Shown: positions 16,809-24,420 of the stretch, piece by piece
Layout: each line of letters begins with the position of its first letter
Position numbering within the stretch: the first letter of the stretch is position 1
Assembly (NCBI GenBank): GCA_018366035.1
Contig: JAGZIW010000001.1
Location: forward strand, 1 to 64,000
From: Butyricicoccus pullicaecorum
Lineage (GTDB): Bacteria; Bacillota; Clostridia; Oscillospirales; Butyricicoccaceae
Direction: 5' to 3'
Length of the DNA stretch: 64,000 nucleotides
Notes under the pieces: generated by a model
Told to the model about the DNA's origin: nothing
The model's database searches: none
The model's input: the letters and a program-made list of their open reading frames with translations, nothing else
Translations under genes and position numbers: made by a program

Positions 16809-17713
16809 TGGATTTGCGTGTAAATATCTGTGGGGTAGAGCTGAAGAACCCCATTACAACAGCCTCTGGCACATTTGGCTTTGGGCATGAGTATGGCAAT
16901 TTTTTCGACCTGTCCGAGCTTGGCGGTATTGGAGTAAAGGGATTGACACCGACCGAGCGTCTGGGAAATCCGGCGCCGCGTATTGCAGAGACTCCAATGG
17001 GAATTTTAAATTGTGTTGGGCTGCAGAACCCGGGCATTGACCGCTTTATTGAGGAGCAGATTCCGTTTTTGCGTCAGTATGATACCAAAATTATTGCCAA
17101 TGTATCGGGCAATACCGTAGAAGAATATTGCGGCATGATTGAAAAAATTTCTGACGCTGATGTGGATCTCATCGAAATGAATATTTCCTGCCCAAATGTA
17201 AAGTGCGGGGGCATGGCATTCGGCACACAGCCGGAGATGGTACAGGAGGTGGTATCTGCTGCGAAGCGGTATGCAAAAAAGCCGCTGATTGTAAAACTTA
17301 GTCCAAATGTAACTGATATTGCAGAGATTGCACGTGTGGCAGTGGCAGCTGGTGCAGATGCACTGAGCCTTATCAATACGCTTTTGGGTATGCGCATTGA
17401 TGTGGACAGCAGAAAGCCTGTTTTGTCAAATATCATGGGCGGCATGTCGGGCCCTGCGGTATTTCCGGTTGCAGTCAGAATGGTTTATCAGGTGCGGCAG
17501 GCAGTCGATGTGCCAATTATTGGTATGGGCGGTATTCGCACGGGGCGTGATATTGTGGAAATGATGCTGGCAGGTGCAGATGCGATTGCAATCGGAACGG
17601 CAATGTTTGCAGACCCGATGGCGCCTATAAAAGCACTTGAGGAGCTTAAGGGATATATGGAACAGCATAATATCCATAAGGTAACAGAATTGACAGGAGC
17701 TGTGCAGTTATGA
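16808..17713 (+). CDS. pyrD: Dihydroorotate dehydrogenase B (NAD+), catalytic subunit
   Basis: 301 residues, class 1B PyrD, which oxidises dihydroorotate to orotate with FMN. The active-site Cys128 lies in NISCPN, with FMN-binding ASGTFGFG near residue 19 and GMGGI near 237. The frame opens with TTG 16802, but ATG 16808 overlapping the pyrK stop is the natural start. Partner subunit PyrK is immediately upstream. Confidence 0.95.
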   Translation: MDLRVNICGVELKNPITTASGTFGFGHEYGNFFDLSELGGIGVKGLTPTERLGNPAPRIAETPMGILNCVGLQNPGIDRFIEEQIPFLRQYDTKIIANVSGNTVEEYCGMIEKISDADVDLIEMNISCPNVKCGGMAFGTQPEMVQEVVSAAKRYAKKPLIVKLSPNVTDIAEIARVAVAAGADALSLINTLLGMRIDVDSRKPVLSNIMGGMSGPAVFPVAVRMVYQVRQAVDVPIIGMGGIRTGRDIVEMMLAGADAIAIGTAMFADPMAPIKALEELKGYMEQHNIHKVTELTGAVQL

Positions 17714-18903
17714 CCACCGTATACTTGATTCGCCATGCAGAGGCAGAGGGCAATGTATGCCGCAGATGTCACGGACAATATGACAGTTTGCTCACCGAGC
17801 GGGCGGGGGCACAGCTTGCATGTTTGGCAAAGCGCTTTGCAGAGGTGCCGCTTGATGCAATCTATGCGTCCGATTTATATCGCGCACGTCATACAGCAAA
17901 GGTAATCGCAGATACAAAAGGTATGAAGGTTCGCGTGCGCAAGGTATTGCGTGAAATCGATATGGGAGACTGGGAAGATCTTTCTTGGGCAATCCTTGCA
18001 CAGCAATATCCGGAGCGCTTTGCGCTTTGGCAGACCCGTTCGTGGGAATGCCGTGTTCCCAATGGGGAGACCGTGATGGAGTGCGGAGATCGCGTGATGG
18101 CTGGCATGCTTCAGATTGCACGAGAATGGGACGGGAAATCTGTGGCTGTGGTCAGTCATGGGTCTGCGATTCGTGCCATTTTGTGCCGCGTGTTGGGCTA
18201 TCAGCCGGAGCAGATTGGAGAAATCGGCTGGGGGGACAACACCTGTGTTGCCAAGTTTGAAATCACAGATGGAAAAATTGACCCCATTTATTGGAATGAT
18301 GCCTCTCATCTTCCAGAAGAGCTTTCTACATTTGCAAAGATTGGCTGGACAAATCATTATGGGATTCCAACAAGTGTGCAGGCGTGGTATCGACCCTATG
18401 AGCCGGATTCTCAAGATGACCGTGCACTGCTGCTGACCTTTGCGCGTGATTTATATCAAAATGCGTATGGCTCCACAGAACTGCTTGACGAGGATACATG
18501 GCTGGCAGACACTGACCGAATGGCTGAGAAATGTCCTCGTGCGGTTACGATTGGTATGGTAAAGGAAGAGCCTATGGCACTCGTTCGAATGAATGTCTGT
18601 GACGAGAGCGATCCTGCGGTTGGAATGGTTGGTTCCTTTGTCCTTCGCGATGCATACCGTGGTACAGGTATGAGCAGGCAGATTTTAGGGCAGGCAATTT
18701 CTGTATATCGCTCTTTAGGAAAATCTTATTTGTGTGCGCATGTTGCGAAAAACAATGTGCGTGCGCAGGGTTTTTATCAGAAATATGGGTTTGAAAATCA
18801 GGGAGAAATCGAAAAGCCTGAAGGCATACACTATAAAATGGTAAAAAAAATTAAAGTGGAGACCTTGGAGGAAGAAAAGGACGATTTTATTATAGAGGAC
18901 TAA
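17710..18903 (+). CDS. Fusion of histidine phosphatase (phosphoglycerate mutase-like) and GNAT acetyltransferase
   Basis: 397 residues. Residues 1-205 form a histidine phosphatase domain with the phosphohistidine motif LIRHAEAEGN (His8) and the second catalytic His150 in VVSHGSA. Residues about 240-375 look like a GNAT acetyltransferase, with the acetyl-CoA motif (LRDAYRGTGMSRQIL) and an NVRAQGFYQKYGF C-terminal block. The tail is acidic. It starts within pyrD (4-base ATGA overlap), so it is coupled to pyrimidine synthesis genes. Substrates are unknown. Confidence 0.85.
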   Translation: MTTVYLIRHAEAEGNVCRRCHGQYDSLLTERAGAQLACLAKRFAEVPLDAIYASDLYRARHTAKVIADTKGMKVRVRKVLREIDMGDWEDLSWAILAQQYPERFALWQTRSWECRVPNGETVMECGDRVMAGMLQIAREWDGKSVAVVSHGSAIRAILCRVLGYQPEQIGEIGWGDNTCVAKFEITDGKIDPIYWNDASHLPEELSTFAKIGWTNHYGIPTSVQAWYRPYEPDSQDDRALLLTFARDLYQNAYGSTELLDEDTWLADTDRMAEKCPRAVTIGMVKEEPMALVRMNVCDESDPAVGMVGSFVLRDAYRGTGMSRQILGQAISVYRSLGKSYLCAHVAKNNVRAQGFYQKYGFENQGEIEKPEGIHYKMVKKIKVETLEEEKDDFIIED

Positions 18904-18981
18904 AATCGACAGCAGGGAAAAAGAGAGCTGCTCCGTTTTGTTAGACAGCGTGGATTGCTAACCGTGCAGCTAAGGGAAAAC

Positions 18982-19022
18982 AAAGGGCTTGTTGTCTGCA
19001 ATTTGCAGATAACAAGCCCTTT
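18982..19022. terminator. Terminator between converging genes
   Basis: 19-bp stem (AAAGGGCTTGTTGTCTGCA with its complement, one G-U pair). The better T-containing tail (TTTGTTTTCC) is on the minus strand, but no other terminator serves the plus-strand pyrKD unit. Confidence 0.75.
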
Positions 19023-19092
19023 CGGCTGCTAAAATATATTTCCCAAGTGTGACTCGTTTTGGGGAGTTATTTTAGAGATGTGTATTGCGTTT

Positions 19093-19563
19093 TTATTCTT
19101 CATTTTCTTCTTGATCGCTCTGTCTGTCCAATTGATGTTTTTTGTGCTGATAGATTGCAGATGTAATCATCAGAGCTGCCAATGCCAGAACACTCACAGA
19201 AAGAAACACGATTGTAAAGGTTAAAAAAGAGTTTGCAAGCATATGGTAGTTGGAATAGCTTACAACAAACCAAAAGCCGCCAGCTGCAAGACCAGCAATG
19301 AGGCTGGCAATAAGATTGTTTTTTAGAGTTGGATTTCGCTTTCTGTCCCAAATTCCATTCCGGATACAGTCTGCTACGACATAAAGGGACATTATGCTCA
19401 AGATAACGACCTCTCCGCCAATATATGCAAAGCTATTGTTCCCCATAGCAATTTGTATATAAATTATGACAGCAAGTCCCCAGAATCCAAGCCAGAATCC
19501 GATATGTTCGATTTTTAAGAGCTTTTGTTCCTGCATTTCGTCCAGATTAGTTTTCTTCATCAT
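19093..19563 (-). CDS. Four-helix membrane protein paired with an XRE regulator (DUF6773-like, tentative)
   Basis: 156 residues with a charged N-terminus (LDEMQEQKLLKIEHIGFW), four hydrophobic segments (about 25-45, 50-70, 90-110, 118-140) and an acidic Asp/Glu/Gln-rich tail. Function unknown. Of several clustered ATG codons, the one at 19563 has GGGAGG at a 6-base spacing. It overlaps the end of the XRE gene by 17 bases, so expression depends on it. A similar two-gene arrangement occurs at 27027-27674. Confidence 0.75.
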   Translation of the reverse strand: MMKKTNLDEMQEQKLLKIEHIGFWLGFWGLAVIIYIQIAMGNNSFAYIGGEVVILSIMSLYVVADCIRNGIWDRKRNPTLKNNLIASLIAGLAAGGFWFVVSYSNYHMLANSFLTFTIVFLSVSVLALAALMITSAIYQHKKHQLDRQSDQEENEE

Positions 19564-19762
19564 GTTCATCCTCCCAAAATAGTTCATCAAGCCGCGCATC
19601 TAGTGCCCAGCATATTTTTAAGCACAATTTGATTGTTGGATTATATTCGCCTTTTTCAATTGCATTGATGGTTTGTCTGGAGACGCCAATTTTTTCGGCA
19701 AGGTCTTTTTGCGTCATATCTTTTTTTGTTCGTGAGAGCTTTAACGCTATATTTTTAGCCAT
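19547..19762 (-). CDS. XRE family helix-turn-helix regulator
   Basis: 71 residues, almost all HTH_3 domain: MTQKDLAEKIGVSRQTINAIEKGEYNP (16-42), then IKLCLKICWALDARLDELFW. Small regulators of this type usually repress their own promoter and a downstream membrane gene. GAGGAGGAAA lies before the ATG. A 16-bp sequence at 19812-19827, overlapping its -35 box, matches 14 of 16 positions of the palindrome found upstream of the second XRE gene at 27703. Confidence 0.9.
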   Translation of the reverse strand: MAKNIALKLSRTKKDMTQKDLAEKIGVSRQTINAIEKGEYNPTIKLCLKICWALDARLDELFWEDEHDEEN

Positions 19763-19787
19763 GCAGTTTCCTCCTCTGTATGCTTAT

Positions 19788-19827
19788 ATAGTAATCTATA
19801 AATTTCTTTATGTCAAGTATAATTTAC
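19788..19827 (-). promoter_or_regulatory. Promoter and candidate operator of the XRE/membrane pair
   Basis: Minus-strand TTGACA (19811-19816), 17-bp spacer, TACTAT (19788-19793). GTCAAGTATAATTTAC at 19812-19827 overlaps the -35 box and resembles the palindrome GTAAAGTATACTTTAC seen at 27703-27718. Confidence 0.7.
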
Positions 19828-19887
19828 TTTTATTCTGTTTTATTTTACTATGTTGTCTGCGTGGGAATGTATGAGGACGTTATTGAG

Positions 19888-19922
19888 ATAAAAAAACGGT
19901 TCCTATGAGGCGCATAGGAACC
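19888..19922 (-). terminator. Terminator of ruvX
   Basis: 10-bp stem GGTTCCTATG/CATAGGAACC, followed on the minus strand by CGTTTTTTTATC. Confidence 0.9.
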
Positions 19923-19976
19923 ACTTAAATATGAGAAAGAGACTGGTCATATGCACAAGCTTTTATTTTGAGAAGC

Positions 19977-20393
19977 TTAGCGCAGACGCTGAGAATCTAA
20001 ATAGCCTTGTAAAATCAGGGTTGCAGCAACTGCATCTACATTTTTACGATGCTGTTTGGCTTTTTTTCCAGCCTGATGCAGGATTTGGTGAGCCTCGATG
20101 GTGGTGCGGCGTTCGTCCCATAAAATGACTGGCACATCGGTTCGTGCTGTAATATCCTCGGCAAGCTGTGCGCACTTTTCGGCGCGCTCTCCAACCGAGC
20201 CGTCCATATTTTTGGGATAACCAAGTACAACGCGTTCAATTTGGTTTTCATGGATAAAAGCTGTGAGTTTTTCGAGCAGCTTGTCTCGATTCCATTCAGA
20301 TATGACAGATGGGGAGCCTGCCAGCATTCCGGTTGGATCAGATACGGATAATCCAGTGCGTGCATCACCGTAGTCAACGCCTAAAATTTTCAA
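19977..20393 (-). CDS. ruvX: RuvX/YqgF family RNase H-fold nuclease (pre-16S rRNA processing / putative Holliday junction resolvase)
   Basis: 138 residues, the usual length. The RNase H-like fold starts with ILGVDYGDARTGLS (catalytic Asp7), followed by VLGYPKNMDGS near residue 55, WDERRTT near 92 and the C-terminal NVDAVAATLILQGYL with the last catalytic Asp. In E. coli the orthologue matures 16S rRNA 5' ends. Single gene with its own terminator, divergent from the rpmG operon. Confidence 0.93.
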   Translation of the reverse strand: MKILGVDYGDARTGLSVSDPTGMLAGSPSVISEWNRDKLLEKLTAFIHENQIERVVLGYPKNMDGSVGERAEKCAQLAEDITARTDVPVILWDERRTTIEAHQILHQAGKKAKQHRKNVDAVAATLILQGYLDSQRLR

Positions 20394-20590
20394 AAGATTG
20401 CCCTCCTTGAATGATTTCAGATATTAAGAAGATTTTCTGTGTTGTCTGATTATAGTATAGCATGATAAATTTGCACAGAGCAAGCAGAAGCCGCTTACTG
20501 CAAGCGCATCAAAACGCCATAAGTAAAAAGGTTTGGCAAATAAAGAGAATAAATTGTACGGTATTGCTATAGAAAAATGCGAAACAGTGC

Positions 20591-20620
20591 TTGACTTGTA
20601 TGTGGCAGGCATGGTACAAT
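20591..20620 (+). promoter_or_regulatory. Promoter of the rpmG-secE-nusG-rplKA operon
   Basis: TTGACT, 18-bp spacer, TACAAT. A 120-base leader follows; a weak ACCTATGTAGGGT hairpin with TTTTTTT sits right after the start site (20636-20656). The remainder of 20394-20744 shows nothing else. Confidence 0.7.
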
Positions 20621-20744
20621 AATTACACCTATGTAGGGTCTTTTTTTATGCCTGATTTTTCTGAAAGGCCGAACCTGCAAAGGGAGGCAATCAATTCTTC
20701 TGCAGTTATGCAGAGGAACAAACACAATTCAAGGAGGTGCCGTT

Positions 20745-20894
20745 ATGCGCGTTAAGGTAACGCTGGCCTGCACAGAGTGCAAGCAAAGAAACTATGACAC
20801 AATGAAGAACAAGAAGAACGATCCCGACCGTCTTGAGATGAATAAGTACTGCCGCTTCTGCAAGAAGCATACTTTGCATCGCGAGACCAAGTAA
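20745..20894 (+). CDS. rpmG: Ribosomal protein bL33, zinc-binding form
   Basis: 49 residues. Contains two CxxC pairs (Cys9/Cys12 and Cys36/Cys39), the zinc-ribbon version of bL33. AAGGAGG lies 7 bases before the ATG. First gene of the operon, 24 bases before secE, the common Firmicute order rpmG-secE-nusG. Confidence 0.96.
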   Translation: MRVKVTLACTECKQRNYDTMKNKKNDPDRLEMNKYCRFCKKHTLHRETK

Positions 20895-20918
20895 TCGACA
20901 AGAAAGGAAGTACGCTTC

Positions 20919-21191
20919 ATGGCAGAGCAGGAAAAAGCTACTCCCGCTGTAAAGAAGCAGGCTGACAAGCCGGCAAAGGCCAAGAAGCCCTCCATTTTTG
21001 CGCGCATCAAGAATTGGTTCCGCGAGCTGAAGGGTGAGATCAAGAAGATCGTTTGGCCGACCCGTCAGCAGACAGTCAACAATACATTGGTTGTTTTGGC
21101 TTGCTGTCTGCTACTCGGCGCATTCATCTGGATTATTGATGCCGGCTTTGGCTGGGGCTTCCAGACGCTCGTCAGCTTCTTCGCCGCTTGA
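20919..21191 (+). CDS. secE: Preprotein translocase subunit SecE
   Basis: 90 residues. A basic, Lys/Ala-rich extension (1-30) precedes the conserved amphipathic helix (WFRELKGEIKKIVWPTRQQ, 33-51) and one transmembrane helix (about 56-80). SecE clamps SecY in the protein-export channel. The N-terminal extension is longer than in Bacillus SecE. It lies between rpmG and nusG. Confidence 0.95.
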   Translation: MAEQEKATPAVKKQADKPAKAKKPSIFARIKNWFRELKGEIKKIVWPTRQQTVNNTLVVLACCLLLGAFIWIIDAGFGWGFQTLVSFFAA

Positions 21192-21213
21192 TGAATGAGA
21201 GGGGCCGAATACG

Positions 21214-21741
21214 ATGTCAGACGCAGCAAAGTGGTATGTAGTACACACATACTCAGGCTATGAAAATAAAGTAGCCTCATCTATCGAGAAAGCGGTGGAA
21301 AACCGTAAGCTCCACGACTTGATTACAGCGGTCAACATTCCGGTTGAGCGTGTAACCGAGGTTAAGGACGGCAAGACCCGTGAAGTTGAGCGTAAGCTTT
21401 TTCCGGGCTATGTGCTGGTCAAGATGATCTTGACCGATGAAAGCTGGTATTTGGTACGCAATACGCGTGGCTGCACAGGCTTTGTCGGCCCAAACTCAAA
21501 CAAGCCTCTTCCACTTTCTGATGAGGAAGTGCTGAAGATGGGCGTGGAGAAGCGAGAAATCGAAATCAATTATCAGGTCGGGGACAGCGTTCGTGTAATT
21601 GATGGACCGCTGGCCGGCTTTATCGGCATTGTCGATGAGCTGGAGCCCGATAAGAACAAGGTGCGCGTAGTCGTATCTATGTTCGGAAGAGAAACCCCAG
21701 TGGAGCTCGAACTCGATGAGGTCGAAACACTGGGAGACTAA
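21214..21741 (+). CDS. nusG: Transcription termination/antitermination factor NusG
   Basis: 175 residues. N-terminal NGN domain (WYVVHTYSGYENKVA at 6-20, FPGYVLVKM near 62, RNTRGCTGFVG near 82) and C-terminal KOW domain (VRVIDGPLAGFIGIVDE near 127). NusG binds RNA polymerase and links it to ribosomes or Rho. Followed by the L11/L1 genes after a 134-base spacer with leader structure. Confidence 0.96.
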   Translation: MSDAAKWYVVHTYSGYENKVASSIEKAVENRKLHDLITAVNIPVERVTEVKDGKTREVERKLFPGYVLVKMILTDESWYLVRNTRGCTGFVGPNSNKPLPLSDEEVLKMGVEKREIEINYQVGDSVRVIDGPLAGFIGIVDELEPDKNKVRVVVSMFGRETPVELELDEVETLGD

Positions 21742-21808
21742 ATTTATCGTATCTGTCTTTTGGGACAAACGATCACAGGAAGGGCGTATATACGCGCCTT
21801 CATGGCAA

Positions 21809-21853
21809 GTGGGAGAGGGAACGCATGTGCGTTTTACTCGCCAGCCACCACAT
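21809..21853 (+). promoter_or_regulatory. L1-type autoregulatory RNA motif before rplK
   Basis: GTGGGAGAGG, a small hairpin (AACGCATGTGCGTT), then CTCGCC and CCACCAC form an asymmetric internal loop like the L1 site in 23S rRNA and in L11-L1 leaders. A GAAGGGCG/CGCCTTC hairpin precedes it (21779-21801). Confidence 0.5.
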
Positions 21854-21875
21854 TTTTTAAGGAGGATACCTCAAC

Positions 21876-22301
21876 ATGGCACAGAAAGTAGTAGGTTATA
21901 TCAAGCTCCAGATTCCTGCGGGCAAGGCAACCCCTGCGCCCCCAGTTGGCCCTGCTCTGGGTCAGCATGGTGTAAACATCATGGCTTTCACCAAGGAATT
22001 TAACGAGCGCACCAAGAACGACGCGGGTCTTATCATTCCGGTTGTTATCACTGTTTATGCAGACCGTTCCTTCAGCTTCGTTACAAAGACTCCGCCGGCA
22101 GCAGTTCTGATCAAGAAGGCTTGCAAGATCGAGTCTGGTTCCGCAGTTCCGAACAAGAATAAGGTTGCTAAGATCTCTAAGGCTGATTTGCAGAAGATTG
22201 CAGAGATGAAGATGCCTGACCTCAACGCTGCTTCCGTAGAGGCTGCTATGAGCATGATTGCCGGCACCTGCCGTTCTATGGGCATTACCGTAGAAGAGTA
22301 A
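21876..22301 (+). CDS. rplK: Ribosomal protein uL11
   Basis: 141 residues, full length. N-terminal KLQIPAGKATPAPPVGPALGQHGVNIM block and C-terminal 23S-binding domain. Part of the L7/L12 stalk base. AAGGAGG lies before the ATG. Candidate L1 repressor site in the leader. Confidence 0.97.
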   Translation: MAQKVVGYIKLQIPAGKATPAPPVGPALGQHGVNIMAFTKEFNERTKNDAGLIIPVVITVYADRSFSFVTKTPPAAVLIKKACKIESGSAVPNKNKVAKISKADLQKIAEMKMPDLNAASVEAAMSMIAGTCRSMGITVEE

Positions 22302-22348
22302 TTTTAGCTGAAGTTTAATCGTTTTTTGACGGCGGACACGGCCGTCTA

Positions 22349-22377
22349 AGTGGGAGGGAAATTCCCGCAGTACCACT
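22349..22377 (+). promoter_or_regulatory. L1-type autoregulatory RNA motif before rplA
   Basis: AGTGGGAGGG, a short loop, CCCGC, then AGTACCACT forms the same interrupted hairpin as the L1-binding site. It ends 3 bases before the AAGGAGG of rplA, so L1 binding would block translation. A GACGGC/GCCGTC hairpin precedes it. Confidence 0.6.
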
Positions 22378-22393
22378 AAAGGAGGATATTATT

Positions 22394-23089
22394 GTGCGCA
22401 AAGGTAAAAAGTATGTAGAGAGCGCAAAGCTGGTAGACCGTACCAAGCTGTACGATCCCGCTGACGCGCTTGCAACCGTTATTTCCACTGCAAAGGCAAA
22501 GTTCGACGAGACCGTTGAGCTGCATGTAAAGCTGGGTGTTGACTCTCGTCACGCTGACCAGCAGGTACGTGGCGCAATCGTTCTGCCGCATGGTACCGGC
22601 AAGCAGGTTCGTGTTCTGGTATTTGCAAAGGGACCAAAGGCTGACGAGGCTGTTGCCGCTGGTGCAGAGTATGTTGGCGCTGAGGACATGGTAGCAAAGA
22701 TTCAGAATGAGAACTTCTTTGACTATGATGTTGTCATTGCAACCCCTGATATGATGGGCGTTGTAGGTCGTCTGGGTAAGGTTCTGGGCCCGAAGGGTCT
22801 TATGCCAAACCCGAAGGCAGGCACCGTATCTATGGACGTTGCAAAGGCAGTCAAGGAGTCTAAGGCTGGTAAGATTGAGTACCGTCTGGACAAGACCAAC
22901 ATTATTCACTGCCCAATTGGCAAGGCTTCTTTCGGCGCTGAAAAGCTGCAGGACAACTTCAATGCACTGATGGGCGCAATCATCAAGGCAAAGCCGGCTG
23001 CTGCAAAGGGTCAGTATGTGAAGTCCTGTGTGGTTGCTTCCACTATGGGCCCCGGCGTTAAGGTGAACGCTGCAAAGGTTACTGAGTAA
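22394..23089 (+). CDS. rplA: Ribosomal protein uL1
   Basis: 231 residues, usual length, starting at GTG with AAAGGAGG upstream. Conserved KLGVDSRHADQQVRG (51-65) and the GRLGKVLGPKGLMPNPK block (near 127-143). L1 forms the mobile stalk near the E site and represses its own operon by binding a mimic of its rRNA site, which is visible just upstream. Confidence 0.97.
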   Translation: MRKGKKYVESAKLVDRTKLYDPADALATVISTAKAKFDETVELHVKLGVDSRHADQQVRGAIVLPHGTGKQVRVLVFAKGPKADEAVAAGAEYVGAEDMVAKIQNENFFDYDVVIATPDMMGVVGRLGKVLGPKGLMPNPKAGTVSMDVAKAVKESKAGKIEYRLDKTNIIHCPIGKASFGAEKLQDNFNALMGAIIKAKPAAAKGQYVKSCVVASTMGPGVKVNAAKVTE

Positions 23090-23112
23090 TTTTCTCAAAA
23101 CCATAAAAAGTG

Positions 23113-23141
23113 TTGACAGGATATTTGTCCTGTGCTATAAT
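23113..23141 (+). promoter_or_regulatory. Promoter of rplJ-rplL
   Basis: Perfect TTGACA and TATAAT with a 17-bp spacer. Confidence 0.85.
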
Positions 23142-23149
23142 TTAATAGC

Positions 23150-23280
23150 TTGGTCAAAGACAGCAGGTATGCCGCAAGGCTTAAATGGCTATGAGCCGCC
23201 CGCCGAGGTCAGCACGAACGTTGTATGTTTTGTGTACCCTCTTGTGTCTTTGCACAAGAGGGTACTTTATTTTTGATGGA
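23150..23280 (+). promoter_or_regulatory. L10 leader RNA with attenuator
   Basis: The 150-base leader before rplJ has the layout of the ribosomal protein L10 leader (GCAGG, AAGGC, GAGCCGCCCGCCGAGG segments that fold on each other) and ends in a 12-bp terminator-like stem (TACCCTCTTGTG with its complement, 23235-23264) followed by CTTTATTTTT. L10(L12)4 binding is known to control such leaders. Confidence 0.7.
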
Positions 23281-23291
23281 GGTGAAACAAG

Positions 23292-23846
23292 ATGCCTAAC
23301 GCAAAGGTTCTGGAAGAAAAGAAGGCTCTGGTCGCTTCTCTCGTCGAGAAGATCAAGAACAGCCCTGCTGGCGTTCTGGTCGATTACAAGGGTATCAACG
23401 TTGAGGATGATACCAAGCTGCGCCGTGAGCTGCGCGAAGCTGGTGTTGAGTATGCTGTTGTAAAGAACACTATGCTGCGCTTCGCTGCGAAGGAGCTGGG
23501 CTTTGACTCGTTCGAGGAGCACCTGAATGGTACAACTGCTCTGGCAATCAGCACCAATGATGATGTCGTAGCACCTGCAAAGATCCTGAATGAGTATGCG
23601 AAGAAGCATGATAATTTTAAGATCAAGGCTGGTTATCTCGAGGGTGAGGCAATTCCAGCTTCTGAGGTTCTGAAGCTGGCTGAAATGCCGTCCAAGGAAG
23701 GCCTTATCGCTCAGGTTTTGTATGGCTTCAATTTCCCGATCACTCAGCTCGTTATTGCGCTTGACAATATCGCAAAGAAGTCTGAGGACGGCGAAGCCTT
23801 GGTTTCTACTTTGGTTGCACCTAAGGAAGAAGCTGCTGCTGAGTAA
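23292..23846 (+). CDS. rplJ: Ribosomal protein uL10
   Basis: 184 residues. N-terminal rRNA-binding domain (VLVDYKGINVEDDTKLRRELR near 28-48, VVKNTMLRFA near 58-67) and the C-terminal helix that carries L7/L12 dimers, ending in an Ala/Glu-rich tail. GGAGGTG precedes the ATG. It sits behind the L10 leader and upstream of rplL. Confidence 0.97.
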   Translation: MPNAKVLEEKKALVASLVEKIKNSPAGVLVDYKGINVEDDTKLRRELREAGVEYAVVKNTMLRFAAKELGFDSFEEHLNGTTALAISTNDDVVAPAKILNEYAKKHDNFKIKAGYLEGEAIPASEVLKLAEMPSKEGLIAQVLYGFNFPITQLVIALDNIAKKSEDGEALVSTLVAPKEEAAAE

Positions 23847-23906
23847 TCAAGCGTTACTCGTATATTTTTAATTTTTAACTTAAATTTGTAATTGGAGGTT
23901 TATACC

Positions 23907-24275
23907 ATGACTGTTGCAGAGATTATGGAAGCTGTAAAGGGCCTGAAGGTCCTGGAGCTGGCTGAGCTGGTTAAGGCTCTGGAGGAAGAATTTGGCGTAT
24001 CCGCTATGCCTGTTGCTGTTGCAGGTGCTGGCGCTGGTGCAGGTGCTCCGGCTGCTGAAGAAAAGACTGAGTTTGATGTAGAGCTGACCGACGCTGGTGC
24101 TTCTAAGATCAACGTAATCAAGGTTGTTCGCGGCATCACTGGTCTGGGTCTGAAGGAAGCAAAGGAGAAGGTTGACGGCGCTCCGGCAATCATCAAGGAA
24201 GGCGCTTCCAAGGAGGACGCAGAGTCCATCAAGGCTCAGCTGGAAGAGGCTGGCGCAAAGGTTACTCTGAAGTAA
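23907..24275 (+). CDS. rplL: Ribosomal protein bL12 (L7/L12)
   Basis: 122 residues: N-terminal dimerisation helices (1-34), an Ala/Gly-rich hinge (about 36-50) and the C-terminal factor-binding domain (INVIKVVRGITGLGLKEAKE). The frame opens at 23892 but GGAGG supports ATG 23907. Unusually, the next gene is not rpoB: a terminator follows and then pyrE. Confidence 0.97.
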   Translation: MTVAEIMEAVKGLKVLELAELVKALEEEFGVSAMPVAVAGAGAGAGAPAAEEKTEFDVELTDAGASKINVIKVVRGITGLGLKEAKEKVDGAPAIIKEGASKEDAESIKAQLEEAGAKVTLK

Positions 24276-24291
24276 TCTGGAATATGGATAT

Positions 24292-24321
24292 AAAAGAGAC
24301 AGGCTCACCCTGTCTCTTTTT
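24292..24321 (+). terminator. Terminator of rplJ-rplL
   Basis: Stem AAAAGAGACAGG/CCTGTCTCTTTT with a 5-nt loop and TTTTT tail. Confidence 0.92.
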
Positions 24322-24358
24322 GTGTTATCTGGACATTATAGATATATAGATTGCCCTC

Positions 24359-24388
24359 TTGCCGGAATGGGGGGCAATGTGATAAAAT
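24359..24388 (+). promoter_or_regulatory. Probable promoter of pyrE
   Basis: TTGCCG, 18-bp spacer, TAAAAT, about 33 bases before the start. Confidence 0.5.
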
Positions 24389-24420
24389 AATAACATATCG
24401 ATTGGAGAGGAAGAAAACTT

